Assembly: GCA_902775075.1 (NCBI GenBank)
Contig: CACYKX010000001.1
Coordinates: 1-64,000 of the forward strand
Length of the DNA stretch: 64,000 nt
Source of the DNA: an uncultured Prevotellaceae bacterium
Lineage (GTDB): Bacteria > Bacteroidota > Bacteroidia > Bacteroidales > Bacteroidaceae
Direction: 5' to 3'
Positions within the stretch are counted from its first letter, which is position 1, and each line of letters starts with the position of its first letter. Under the pieces are notes generated by a model. It was not told the origin of the DNA. It was given only the letters and a program-made list of their open reading frames with translations, and did no database searches. Below are positions 51,565 through 59,850 of the stretch, piece after piece. A program made the translations under genes and the position numbers.

Positions 51565-53028
51565 ATGAAAACAAATGGTGTTATACAATTATATCCGATG
51601 CTAAGGTTAGCGATTTTTCTTATCATTGGGATTATACTTGGACGAGAATATACAAATATTATAACTACTTTTGTTTGGTTGACGGCGGTGCTAAGTTCTC
51701 TTATGATCACGTGGCTGCTTTCATGTCTTCGATGGAAGATGACAAGAAAAATACAGATAGCTCAGTTGCAGACTTTTATGATTTTACTTTCTGTTGTCTT
51801 TCTTGGTGCTTATAATTCATCTAGCACAATCTCTGCACAACCACAACTTCCTGATTCGTTGATGGAATATCGTGCCGTTGTTGTTTCTCGCCCGTTGACT
51901 CATGGGAAAGTAGAAATCTGCAATATGATGATTGTTGATGGTCCGATGACGGGGTGTGAGATACGTGGTTCCTTATACGGATTAAAAGAAAGAATAGGGG
52001 ATGGGATTGAATTCGAAGGACGTCTTGAACCGCCTTATTATGTAGGAGGAAAACCTCAAGTATTTGTACCATATTGGAAGACAAGAAATGTGAAATTATC
52101 ACTTGATAATTTGTCGTATTGGCAACGTACCAAGATCGTTGCACTTGGTTTGCGAGATCGATTGATAGGTAATGTGGATAATCAAGATGAAGCTATTGTT
52201 GCGGCAATGACTTTAGGAGATAAATCGATGCTCAACAAAGAAACACGTGATTTGTACGCATCAGTAGGATGTTCACATATTTTAGCCATATCCGGTACTC
52301 ATATGGCCGTAATCTATGGCATACTTCTGCTAATATTCGGTCGACGTCAGAGATGGTGGAAAGAACTACTAATTCTGCTAGCCATTTGGTCTTTTGTGAT
52401 GATTTCGGGTGGCGGATCAAGTGTTATTCGTTCTGCTATGATGATAACCATCTATAATATTGTTAATCTGCTGCAACGTCAGAAGTTCAGTCTAAATACT
52501 ATCGGGCTTGCCGCGTTTGTGATGCTATTGTTTCATCCCTTGGATTTGTTTGATATTAGTTGGCAAATGTCATTTCTGGCCGTGTTGGGGATTATCCTTA
52601 TGAACCTTCTCATGGGTGAAATACACACCCCTTATTGTTTGCTTAACTGGATCATAGGTCTAACCTTGGTATCTCTTTCAGCCCAAATGATGACGGCTCC
52701 TCTGTCAATATATTATTTTCACCAGTTTGCCAGCTATTTTCTTTTAACGAATTTCATTGTTATACCAATTGTCACAGTCGTTCTTTATCTTGCAGTTTTA
52801 TCATTGATTTTTTCATTGGTGTGGCTACATCAAATTGCGGATTATATGGTACATGAAATGAATCTGATGTTACAAGTTATATCAAAATGGCCAAGTGCCA
52901 ATATCACGGGCTTGTATTTGTCTACACTTCAATTGATAAGCGTGTATGTCGCGATCTTTGCTTTGATAGCACTTGCTTTTCGAGTCAAAAATATCTCAAT
53001 AGGTATCTCTTCAAATCCAAATTGTTGA
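51565..53028 (+). CDS. comEC: ComEC/Rec2-type DNA uptake channel, short form
   Basis: A 487-residue membrane protein with the ComEC competence domain: LAISGTHMAVIYGILLLIFG (the conserved SGxH), SGGGSSVIRSAMMI and DLFDISWQMSFLAVLG. Three N-terminal helices precede a soluble OB-like domain (about residues 100-180). It ends after the last helices and lacks the C-terminal metallo-beta-lactamase domain of Bacillus ComEC, which is about 300 residues longer. It would pass single-stranded DNA across the inner membrane in transformation. No other competence gene lies nearby. Confidence 0.9.
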   Translation: MKTNGVIQLYPMLRLAIFLIIGIILGREYTNIITTFVWLTAVLSSLMITWLLSCLRWKMTRKIQIAQLQTFMILLSVVFLGAYNSSSTISAQPQLPDSLMEYRAVVVSRPLTHGKVEICNMMIVDGPMTGCEIRGSLYGLKERIGDGIEFEGRLEPPYYVGGKPQVFVPYWKTRNVKLSLDNLSYWQRTKIVALGLRDRLIGNVDNQDEAIVAAMTLGDKSMLNKETRDLYASVGCSHILAISGTHMAVIYGILLLIFGRRQRWWKELLILLAIWSFVMISGGGSSVIRSAMMITIYNIVNLLQRQKFSLNTIGLAAFVMLLFHPLDLFDISWQMSFLAVLGIILMNLLMGEIHTPYCLLNWIIGLTLVSLSAQMMTAPLSIYYFHQFASYFLLTNFIVIPIVTVVLYLAVLSLIFSLVWLHQIADYMVHEMNLMLQVISKWPSANITGLYLSTLQLISVYVAIFALIALAFRVKNISIGISSNPNC

Positions 53029-53051
53029 AGTGAAATCTTGTTCTTTTAAAA

Positions 53052-53085
53052 ACGCCCTAATGTTATTATTATACATCAGGGCGAT
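53052..53085 (+). terminator. possible comEC terminator
   Basis: CGCCCTAATG and CATCAGGGCG pair with one mismatch; the following T run is short. Confidence 0.5.
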
Positions 53086-53106
53086 TTGCGTTCGCTTAAG
53101 GATACT

Positions 53107-53412
53107 TTAAATCTCGAAATCAAGACACAGACGCTCTACTGTGTAAGGGCGTACCTTATTGTCGCGCACAGCCACATGAGCTGGATGTGGGGCATAGCCT
53201 TTAAGTGCCTCTGCGCTTTCTAGTGTACTATCCAACATTACATCGGCATTTGAGGAATCCAATCGTCCATCAATGTGAACTTTTACTTCAAAAAGTCCAG
53301 GAATCTTTCCTACTAAGCCCTCAAGGCCAGCCTTGATGTCGGCTTTTACTTTTGCTTTCTCTTCTTCTGAGAGTTCTGGATTTAATTTCCAAAGAATAAT
53401 GTGTTTAACCAT
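53107..53412 (-). CDS. Dabb (stress-responsive alpha/beta barrel) protein
   Basis: A 101-residue ferredoxin-like dimeric barrel protein: MVKHIILWKLNP at the start, a helix rich in Glu and Lys, IPGLFEVKVHID, then YAPHPAHVAVRDN and VRPYTVERLCLDFE. The conserved His near the N terminus and the HPAHVAV segment are typical of the Dabb domain. Function in bacteria is mostly unknown. A -7 box stands 25 nt upstream. Confidence 0.85.
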   Translation of the reverse strand: MVKHIILWKLNPELSEEEKAKVKADIKAGLEGLVGKIPGLFEVKVHIDGRLDSSNADVMLDSTLESAEALKGYAPHPAHVAVRDNKVRPYTVERLCLDFEI

Positions 53413-53437
53413 GTCTTTTTATATTAAAACGTTTTTA

Positions 53438-53445
53438 CAAAGCTA
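53438..53445 (-). promoter_or_regulatory. -7 box of the Dabb gene
   Basis: TAGCTTTG on the minus strand, 25 nt before the start. Confidence 0.5.
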
Positions 53446-53502
53446 TAAATAGTTGCGCATTATACGCCATTCTCTTCCTTGTTTTTTATGTGTTGAATTC
53501 AA

Positions 53503-54252
53503 TTATTTGAAATAATATTGACCTTTCTTTTTAGTTCTGTTGCCAAACTCTATCGCATGATGCGGACAATGATGGTAACAGTTGAAGCATGTTAGGCATT
53601 CTCCAGTATGCTTCCATTCCGGCATCTTACCGAACCCACCCTCGATGTCGTTTACTGGACAGACATTAGCGCAAATACCGCATTTTACACATCGGTTGGC
53701 GTCGACATGGAAAGGCTTATCTGAGATGAGGATTTTCTCAAAGAATCCCCCGATGATATGACTCTTGATGCGAGCAAATTGTCCTCGATCTAGTCGGAAA
53801 ACTTCTTTCTTTTTGTCATAGATCTCTTCCATGATGACATGTAATCGCTGTTCTGTTTGCGATTTCTTCTGAATCTGTAATTCCTTGGAGTCGACATCCA
53901 TAAAGGGAAGTCCAACATACGTGTTGGGCATTCGTAGGGAATAAGCGCTGTCGACATGGATGGGTATAAAATCATCAAGGGCAAGTCCGATGTCGTCTCC
54001 ACAAGTGCAGACAGCGTACGTAAAATGGCCTTCACTATTGATGTCGAGTTGTTTGATAAAGTGACGGACAAGTATAGGTACGCGCCATCCATGAATAGGG
54101 AAAATGAAGCCTAGACGTTCACCTTCTTTGAGTTCATAATGGGTGGGAGTTTTAAACGCCTCAGCTATTGAAATCAAATGGTCTTGTGTAGAACTTGCGA
54201 TACGTTGAGCCACCCATCGTGTGTTACCTGTTGCAGAAAAATAGAAGATCAT
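53503..54252 (-). CDS. EFR1-family flavodoxin-ferredoxin protein
   Basis: A 249-residue protein. Residues 1-140 form a flavodoxin-like domain opening MIFYFSATGNTRWVAQRI, the FMN phosphate loop. Residues 190-240 carry two [4Fe-4S] motifs: CVKCGICANVCPVND and CLTCFNCYHHCPHHAIEFG. The combination matches the EFR1 family of small electron carriers. The partner enzyme is unknown. It is the last gene of the DUF1573-membrane protein-EFR1 set, 13 bases after the membrane protein. Confidence 0.9.
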   Translation of the reverse strand: MIFYFSATGNTRWVAQRIASSTQDHLISIAEAFKTPTHYELKEGERLGFIFPIHGWRVPILVRHFIKQLDINSEGHFTYAVCTCGDDIGLALDDFIPIHVDSAYSLRMPNTYVGLPFMDVDSKELQIQKKSQTEQRLHVIMEEIYDKKKEVFRLDRGQFARIKSHIIGGFFEKILISDKPFHVDANRCVKCGICANVCPVNDIEGGFGKMPEWKHTGECLTCFNCYHHCPHHAIEFGNRTKKKGQYYFK

Positions 54253-54265
54253 AGGGAATGTGATA

Positions 54266-54943
54266 TTAATTCTGATGATAAATCATTGTTCGACGAAGCA
54301 TTATGAATACAGTAATGTCGAGTAGGGCAGCTGCTATAAATCGAATGGTAGAATAGGTATCGAATAGGGCGTTGTTGTTGAGGAAATATGCGATGATGAA
54401 AACAATAATTTCTGCGAGAATTCCTAATACGGTATATCCAATGTAGAACCAACCTAGTTGTGCAATACGTCCTGTGAACTTTCTGATCATAGGGAAAGAG
54501 AATGCGAAGATTGCCAGCCCTTGAATGAAGTTGATGATCTGGATATATTGGTTGACGCTCATCGCCTTGTTGAGGTCTTGCTGAGAGTAATTCGTTGCCG
54601 TCAGAGATTCCGGCATCAAACTGTACGACCAAGAACTTAGCAAGAGGTTGAGCAGTTGACATATAATTAGGGTAAGCGGAAACCATTGCATGTAATTGTT
54701 AATGCTTTGGAACTTACCGCGAAGGGCTTCTAGTATGGTCACGACGGATAATACGCCGAATATATGGATAATGGGTAATATATAAGGTGTATTGTAGAAT
54801 TGATAAATCACGTTGTCGGGAGAAAGCAAATATATGTAGTTCTGACCGAATGTAATGATATATTCAATGATGCAAACACAAAGGCAAACATCAAGAATGG
54901 TGTTTGCCTTATAACTTATTTTGAAAAATCCGATTTTCTCCAT
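54266..54943 (-). CDS. six-helix membrane protein, unknown function
   Basis: A 225-residue protein with about six hydrophobic helices, the clearest near residues 15-38, 52-72, 88-108, 133-152, 163-188 and 197-215. Hydrophilic loops are short. There is no recognisable signature. The DUF1573 gene ends 3 bases upstream, which supports an operon and this start; another frame on the same strand is a shadow. Confidence 0.75.
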   Translation of the reverse strand: MEKIGFFKISYKANTILDVCLCVCIIEYIITFGQNYIYLLSPDNVIYQFYNTPYILPIIHIFGVLSVVTILEALRGKFQSINNYMQWFPLTLIICQLLNLLLSSWSYSLMPESLTATNYSQQDLNKAMSVNQYIQIINFIQGLAIFAFSFPMIRKFTGRIAQLGWFYIGYTVLGILAEIIVFIIAYFLNNNALFDTYSTIRFIAAALLDITVFIMLRRTMIYHQN

Positions 54944-54946
54944 TTT

Positions 54947-55330
54947 TTACTTAGCTTCGTTCATGGTACCTTCTATATAGAGGCGAGTCATCTCTACCTT
55001 ACCATTTGTACGTATGGTGATGGTTTTCTTAAAATGACCAGGAAATTTTCCTTTTCCATTATAAGTAATGCTAATAGTTCCCTTCTTGCCAGGCATGATA
55101 GGTTGCTGGGTGTAAGAAGGAATCGTGCATCCGCAAGAAGCGATAGCCTGATTGATAATCAAAGGCTTATCACCTATATTAGTAAAGGTAAATGTCGTTT
55201 TTTGGACTGGCTCTTTTTCTGAGAAAGTGCCAAAGTCGTAAGTAAGCTTGTCAAATTTAATTTCTGCCTGAGCATTGGCGCTGAGCGCACAAACAAGCAT
55301 TAACATCATACTAAAAATAATCTTTTTCAT
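54947..55330 (-). CDS. DUF1573 exported protein
   Basis: A 127-residue protein: signal peptide to VCALSANAQA, then an Ig-like fold with FDKLTYDFGTFSEKEPV, TFTNIGDKPLII, ASCGCTIPSYTQQPIMPGKKG and ITYNGKGKFPGHFKKTITI. The SCGCT and PxxPGxxG blocks are diagnostic of DUF1573, common and unexplained in Bacteroidota; the Cys pair is fully conserved in the family. It is the first gene of its operon, with a promoter box 34 nt upstream. Confidence 0.92.
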   Translation of the reverse strand: MKKIIFSMMLMLVCALSANAQAEIKFDKLTYDFGTFSEKEPVQKTTFTFTNIGDKPLIINQAIASCGCTIPSYTQQPIMPGKKGTISITYNGKGKFPGHFKKTITIRTNGKVEMTRLYIEGTMNEAK

Positions 55331-55364
55331 ATCTTTGACTTTTATGTTCTTTATTATATGACTG

Positions 55365-55372
55365 CAAAGGTA
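55365..55372 (-). promoter_or_regulatory. -7 box of the DUF1573 operon
   Basis: TACCTTTG followed by GCAGTC on the minus strand, 34 nt before the start. Confidence 0.65.
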
Positions 55373-55422
55373 ACGAGAAAGTTTATTATTGATATCGAAA
55401 TTTAGAAAAATTATATTTTTAT

Positions 55423-55454
55423 TTTGGTGTTTTGCGCATTTTGCAGTATCTTTG
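55423..55454 (+). promoter_or_regulatory. aspS promoter
   Basis: TTTG, a 20-nt spacer and TATCTTTG, 29 nt before the chosen ATG. Confidence 0.8.
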
Positions 55455-55483
55455 CATCTCAGAAAATAATTATTCCAAAGAAT

Positions 55484-57238
55484 ATGTATAGAACGAATAC
55501 TTGTGGAGAGCTTCGTCTCTCTGATGCTGGCAAGGAAGTGACACTTGCCGGATGGGTTCAGCGCTCACGTAAGATGGGTGGTATGACCTTCGTCGATCTG
55601 CGTGACCGCTATGGTATAACTCAGCTTGTATTTAATGAGGCTGACGACAAGGCTCTTTGTGAAGAGGCTAACAAATTAGGTCGTGAGTATTGTATCCAAG
55701 TTAAGGGTATTGTTAGTGAGCGTCAAAGCAAAAATGATAAGATGGATACCGGTGATATCGAAATTATCGCTAAGGAACTTAATGTACTTTCTCCATCTCT
55801 TACCCCTCCTTTCACTATCGAAGATGATACTGACGGCGGTGATGATCTTCGTATGAAGTATCGTTATCTAGATATTCGTCGTAATGCTGTTCGTAAGAAT
55901 TTGGAACTTCGTCATCGTATGACAATCCTAATTCGCAATTTCCTCGATTCACAGAATTTCATGGAGGTTGAGACACCTATTTTAATAGGCTCTACTCCAG
56001 AGGGTGCCCGTGACTTTGTCGTACCATCTCGAATGAATCCTGGACAGTTCTATGCATTGCCTCAGAGCCCACAGACTTTGAAACAGTTGCTTATGGTAGC
56101 TGGTGTAGATCGCTATTTCCAGATTGCAAAGTGTTTCCGTGATGAGGACCTTCGTGCAGATCGTCAGCCAGAGTTTACTCAGATCGACTGTGAGATGAGT
56201 TTCGTAGATCAGGACGATGTGATCAATCTGTTTGAGGAGATGGCTCGCCACCTGTTCAAGGAAATTCGTGGTGTAGAGCTTCCTAAACTTCAGCAGATGA
56301 CATGGCATGAGGCTATGAAGAGATTTGGTAGTGATAAACCAGATCTTCGCTTTGGAATGGAATTCGTAGAACTGAAAGATGCCTTTACTGGTAAGGGAGA
56401 ATTCTCTGTATTCAATGAGGCTAAATACATTGGTGGTATCTGTGTCCCTGGTTGTGCAGATTATAGTCGCAAGCAATTGAATGAACTTACAGATTTTGTC
56501 AAGAGACCTCAGGTCGGTGCTCAGGGCTTGGTATATATCAAGTATAATGCAGATGGCACAGTTAAGAGTTCTATTGATAAGTTCTATACTCCAGAAGTTC
56601 TTGCAGAAATCAAGGAAGTTATGGGAGCTAAAGATGGCGACTTGGTATTGATACTTTCTGGTGATAATGCTAATAAGACTCGTATCCAACTTTGCTCTTT
56701 GCGTCTTGAAATGGGCGATCGCTTAGGTTTGCGTGATAAGAATGTATTTAAGTGCTTGTGGATTGTCGATTTCCCTCTCTTCGAGTGGAGCGATGAAGAA
56801 CAACGCTTGATGGCTACACACCATCCATTTACAATGCCAAATCCTGATGATATTCCTTTGCTTGACGAGCATCCAGAACAGGTACGTGCAAAAGCATACG
56901 ACTTTGTATGTAATGGTATTGAAGTTGGTGGCGGTAGTTTGCGTATCCATGATACAAAATTGCAGGAGAAGATGTTCGAAGTTCTTGGATTTACACCAGA
57001 ACGTGCAGAAGCTCAGTTTGGCTTCTTGATGAATGCGTTCAAATATGGAGCACCACCTCATGCTGGTCTTGCTTTCGGTCTTGATCGTTTCGTTAGCATC
57101 TTGGCAGGTCTTGATAGTATCAGAGACTGTATTGCATTCCCTAAGAATAATTCAGGCCGTGATGTAATGCTTGATGCACCATCTGCTCTTGATCCAAAAC
57201 AACTTGATGAACTGCAGATTTTGGTAGATTTGAAGTAA
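55484..57238 (+). CDS. aspS: aspartyl-tRNA synthetase
   Basis: A 584-residue class II synthetase of the bacterial type. The N-terminal OB domain reads the anticodon ([25 protein letters not shown]). Class II motifs are [18 protein letters not shown] (motif 1 to 2), [18 protein letters not shown] (motif 2) and [13 protein letters not shown] (motif 3). The roughly 130-residue GAD insertion between motifs 2 and 3 is present (residues about 280-410). An in-frame TTG upstream would overlap the promoter and was rejected. The window also holds the cognate tRNA-Asp pair. Confidence 0.97.
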   Translation: MYRTNTCGELRLSDAGKEVTLAGWVQRSRKMGGMTFVDLRDRYGITQLVFNEADDKALCEEANKLGREYCIQVKGIVSERQSKNDKMDTGDIEIIAKELNVLSPSLTPPFTIEDDTDGGDDLRMKYRYLDIRRNAVRKNLELRHRMTILIRNFLDSQNFMEVETPILIGSTPEGARDFVVPSRMNPGQFYALPQSPQTLKQLLMVAGVDRYFQIAKCFRDEDLRADRQPEFTQIDCEMSFVDQDDVINLFEEMARHLFKEIRGVELPKLQQMTWHEAMKRFGSDKPDLRFGMEFVELKDAFTGKGEFSVFNEAKYIGGICVPGCADYSRKQLNELTDFVKRPQVGAQGLVYIKYNADGTVKSSIDKFYTPEVLAEIKEVMGAKDGDLVLILSGDNANKTRIQLCSLRLEMGDRLGLRDKNVFKCLWIVDFPLFEWSDEEQRLMATHHPFTMPNPDDIPLLDEHPEQVRAKAYDFVCNGIEVGGGSLRIHDTKLQEKMFEVLGFTPERAEAQFGFLMNAFKYGAPPHAGLAFGLDRFVSILAGLDSIRDCIAFPKNNSGRDVMLDAPSALDPKQLDELQILVDLK

Positions 57239-57255
57239 ACTTAGACTCTATATTG

Positions 57256-57298
57256 ATGTCGTAATTCTTGATTTATGTCAAGAATTACGACATTTTTG
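57256..57298 (+). terminator. aspS terminator
   Basis: ATGTCGTAATTCTTGA and TCAAGAATTACGACAT form a perfect 16-bp stem followed by T5. Confidence 0.9.
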
Positions 57299-57352
57299 TT
57301 TTCTGATAGTCAGATTTTTGTTGCTAAACTTGATTGTTTAGAATAATTATGT

Positions 57353-57360
57353 TACTTTTG
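57353..57360 (+). promoter_or_regulatory. -7 box of the wHTH gene
   Basis: TACTTTTG, 61 nt before the ATG, with CTTG 20 nt upstream as a partial -33 box. Confidence 0.65.
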
Positions 57361-57421
57361 CCAAAGTGGGTAGTACTCCATGAAAAATAGAAACTCATAG
57401 TTATTAAGATTTACTAAAATT

Positions 57422-57703
57422 ATGGTAGAAAAGAAAGCAACAGTAGCAAAGAAAACCGCTACAAAAAAGGCTGCACCTAAGAAGGTAGCTGTAAAGAAAA
57501 CAGTTTTAGCATTGAACGCAGAAAACGCTGGTTTCAAGGCCGGTGATGTATATCAAGCTTTAGCAGCAGCTGAGCAAGCATTGTCAGTTGCAGAAATTGC
57601 AAAAGCCGCAAATATCTCAGAAGAAGAGACTTTGCTTGGTATTGGATGGCTCTTTAAAGAGGGTAAAATCAAAGATGTGGACAACAAAGTTGTTTTAGCA
57701 TAA
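57422..57703 (+). CDS. winged-helix protein (DUF2582-like) with a histone-H1-like tail
   Basis: A 93-residue protein. Residues 2-28 are almost only Lys, Ala, Thr and Val in an H1/AlgP-like pattern (KKTATKKAAPKKVAVKK). Residues 30-93 form a compact winged helix: AENAGFKAGDVYQAL, LSVAEIAKAANISEEETLLGIGWL, EGKIKDVDNKV. The pattern resembles DUF2582. Together these suggest a small DNA-binding, perhaps nucleoid-associated protein. It is monocistronic between two strong hairpins. No experimental role is known to me. Confidence 0.85.
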   Translation: MVEKKATVAKKTATKKAAPKKVAVKKTVLALNAENAGFKAGDVYQALAAAEQALSVAEIAKAANISEEETLLGIGWLFKEGKIKDVDNKVVLA

Positions 57704-57723
57704 TATTGAATATAGTGAAAAAA

Positions 57724-57757
57724 GCCGCAGGTATTTTTGTGTATCTGCGGCTTTTTT
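57724..57757 (+). terminator. terminator of the wHTH gene
   Basis: GCCGCAG(GTA) pairs with (TAT)CTGCGGC, followed by six T. Its loop contains the -33 TTTG of the next gene. Confidence 0.9.
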
Positions 57758-57767
57758 CGTAATTTTG
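57736..57767 (+). promoter_or_regulatory. promoter embedded in the preceding terminator
   Basis: TTTG, a 20-nt spacer and TAATTTTG. The TTTG lies in the terminator loop, and the box ends 4 nt before the GTG start. Confidence 0.65.
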
Positions 57768-57771
57768 TACT

Positions 57772-58104
57772 GTGAAAGAATACGACAACGAAATATATAA
57801 GATCTTGATAGAAGCAGGAGATAATGGCCTTAAAATCGAAAAGATAGCTCGCCATGTTTACAATGCTTGCAATTCAATATTTTTCCCTGTTGAGTTTGAT
57901 GATGTACATAAGTATGTTACTCAGTTCTTATTGTCGAAGTCAAAGCAAGACGACTCCTTGATAGAAAAATCTGATACACGTGGAATTTATCGATTGAATT
58001 TTAAGTTGGTTGAATCTCAACAATTAATGCTTCGTTTCGGGGCACATGTTGAGAAGGAAATCGAAAAACCTAAGGATGAAGACCAATCGTTGAGCCTGTT
58101 CTGA
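57772..58104 (+). CDS. small winged-helix-like protein, unknown function
   Basis: A 110-residue protein with a GTG start, likely translated from a leaderless or near-leaderless transcript. KILIEAGDNGLKIEKIARHVYNACN looks like a helix-turn-helix, followed by FDDVHKYVTQFLLSK and a beta hairpin ending in RGIYRLNF; the C terminus is acidic. A DNA-binding role is possible. I recognise no named family. It lies between the DUF2582-like gene and xylB. Confidence 0.7.
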   Translation: MKEYDNEIYKILIEAGDNGLKIEKIARHVYNACNSIFFPVEFDDVHKYVTQFLLSKSKQDDSLIEKSDTRGIYRLNFKLVESQQLMLRFGAHVEKEIEKPKDEDQSLSLF

Positions 58105-58197
58105 TTTTTATAGGGGGATTTCGTAATCCCATTCGTATTATAATAAAATAATCGAAGGGCTTGGCTTATCCGGGCCTTAAATAAATACTATAGTAAA

Positions 58198-59688
58198 ATG
58201 GCAAGAAGATATTTGTTGGGTTTTGATGTTGGCTCATCTTCAGTAAAGGCATCTCTTACAGATGTAGAAACCGGTGAGATTGCAGCATCAGCCTTTTATC
58301 CAGATCATGAGGCACCAATTACTGCTGTTAAAGCAGGATGGGCAGAGCAAGATCCACAGATGTGGTGGGATAATGCAAAGTTGAGTTTGAAGAAAATTAT
58401 GGCAGATACCGGCGCTACTGGTGACGATATTCAAGCTATCGGTATATCTTATCAGATGCACGGCTTGGTATGTGTAGATAAAAATCAGCAAGTGCTTCGC
58501 CCAAGTATTATCTGGTGTGATTCTCGCGCAGTTCCTTATGGAGAGAAAGCTTTCAATGACTTAGGTGCAGAACAATGTTTAAGTCACCTGTTGAATTCTC
58601 CAGGAAACTTTACCGCTTCCAAACTTGCTTGGGTAAAGGAGAATGAACCAGAACTCTTTGATAAGATTGATAAGATCATGCTTCCAGGTGATTATATTGC
58701 CATGAAGTTGAGTGGTGATGCCAAGACCACGATAGGAGGACTGAGCGAAGGCATGATGTGGGATTTCAAAGAAAAGAAACCAGCAAAATTCTTGTTGGAT
58801 TACTTCGGATTCTCAGAGAATATTTTACCAGAGATAGTCCCTACATTCTCAGTACAGAGTGTAGTGTCAAAGGCTGCTGCTGAAGAATTAGGCCTTAAAG
58901 AAGGAACTCCAATTTCATATCGTGCAGGTGATCAGCCAAATAATGCAGTTAGTTTGAATGTGTTCAACCCAGGCGAGATTGCCTCAACAGCAGGAACTTC
59001 AGGTGTTGTTTATGGTGTGTTGGGTGATGTCAATTATGATCCAAAGAGTCGCGTGAACACATTTGCACATGCTAATTATACCACCGAAAAGGATCGTTTA
59101 GGCGTATTGCTCTGTATTAATGGTACTGGTATCTTGAATGCATGGGTACATCGTAATATTACACCAGATGTAAGTTATGCTGATATGAATGACTTGGCAG
59201 CATCTGTACCTATAGGTAGTGAGGGGGTAAGTATTATTCCTTTCGGTAATGGTGCAGAACGTGTACTTGAAAATCAAGAAACAGGATGTTCTATTCAGGG
59301 TCTGAATTTTAACAAGCACAATCGTGCTCATATTGTAAGAGCTGCACAAGAAGGTATTGTGTTTAGTTTCTGTTATGGAATGGAAATCATGGAAAAGATG
59401 GGTATGGATATTAAGAAAATCCATGCGGGTAAGGCTAATATGTTCTTGAGTCCATTATTCCGTGATACCTTGGCTGGTGTTAGTGGTGCTACCATAGAAC
59501 TATATGAGACAGATGGTAGTGCTGGTGCAGCAAAGGGAGCCGGTATTGGTGCTGGTATTTATAAAGACCATGATGAAGCATTTGCTACATTGAAAAAATT
59601 AGCTGTTATCGAACCAGATTCTGCTAAGCGTGAAGAGTATTTGAATGCTTATGAAAACTGGAAAGAAAAACTGGCAAAGTTAAGATAA
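58198..59688 (+). CDS. xylB: xylulokinase (FGGY family)
   Basis: A 496-residue sugar kinase. The N-terminal phosphate loop is LGFDVGSSSVKASL, with GWAEQDPQMWW and IGISYQMHGLV following, the latter with the His that marks xylulokinases. Asp in YRAGDQPNNAV is the catalytic base, and ASTAGTSGVVYG is the second phosphate motif. It phosphorylates D-xylulose for the pentose phosphate pathway. Xylose isomerase is not in the window; it may lie elsewhere. Related FGGY substrates cannot be fully excluded. Confidence 0.93.
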   Translation: MARRYLLGFDVGSSSVKASLTDVETGEIAASAFYPDHEAPITAVKAGWAEQDPQMWWDNAKLSLKKIMADTGATGDDIQAIGISYQMHGLVCVDKNQQVLRPSIIWCDSRAVPYGEKAFNDLGAEQCLSHLLNSPGNFTASKLAWVKENEPELFDKIDKIMLPGDYIAMKLSGDAKTTIGGLSEGMMWDFKEKKPAKFLLDYFGFSENILPEIVPTFSVQSVVSKAAAEELGLKEGTPISYRAGDQPNNAVSLNVFNPGEIASTAGTSGVVYGVLGDVNYDPKSRVNTFAHANYTTEKDRLGVLLCINGTGILNAWVHRNITPDVSYADMNDLAASVPIGSEGVSIIPFGNGAERVLENQETGCSIQGLNFNKHNRAHIVRAAQEGIVFSFCYGMEIMEKMGMDIKKIHAGKANMFLSPLFRDTLAGVSGATIELYETDGSAGAAKGAGIGAGIYKDHDEAFATLKKLAVIEPDSAKREEYLNAYENWKEKLAKLR

Positions 59689-59708
59689 GTAATAGAAGAA
59701 ATTTAGAT

Positions 59709-59745
59709 AGGGCTGTACAAATAATCATTGTGCAGCCCTTTTTCT
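59709..59745 (+). terminator. xylB terminator
   Basis: GGGCTGTACAA and TTGTGCAGCCC form an 11-bp stem with one G-T pair, followed by T5. Confidence 0.85.
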
Positions 59746-59817
59746 TTATTTTTTATGTTTTGTGGATTTACATTTTAATTAATAGGAGAAAAACTTTCTT
59801 ATTGTAAAAAAAATCAT

Positions 59818-59825
59818 TACCTTTG
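59818..59825 (+). promoter_or_regulatory. -7 box of the manC-gmd-fcl operon
   Basis: TACCTTTG followed by GCGTTA, 25 nt before the manC start. Confidence 0.7.
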
Positions 59826-59850
59826 CGTTAATATTATTTGAATAAAATAT

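Noticed and set aside
54249..54686. 145-codon minus-strand open frame overlapping the six-helix membrane protein
   Set aside because: The other frame has clear helices, a 3-base gap to the upstream gene and better start; this one is a shadow.
55982..56689. 235-codon minus-strand open frame inside aspS
   Set aside because: Shadow of a well-supported gene, no promoter or ribosome site, composition unlike neighbours.
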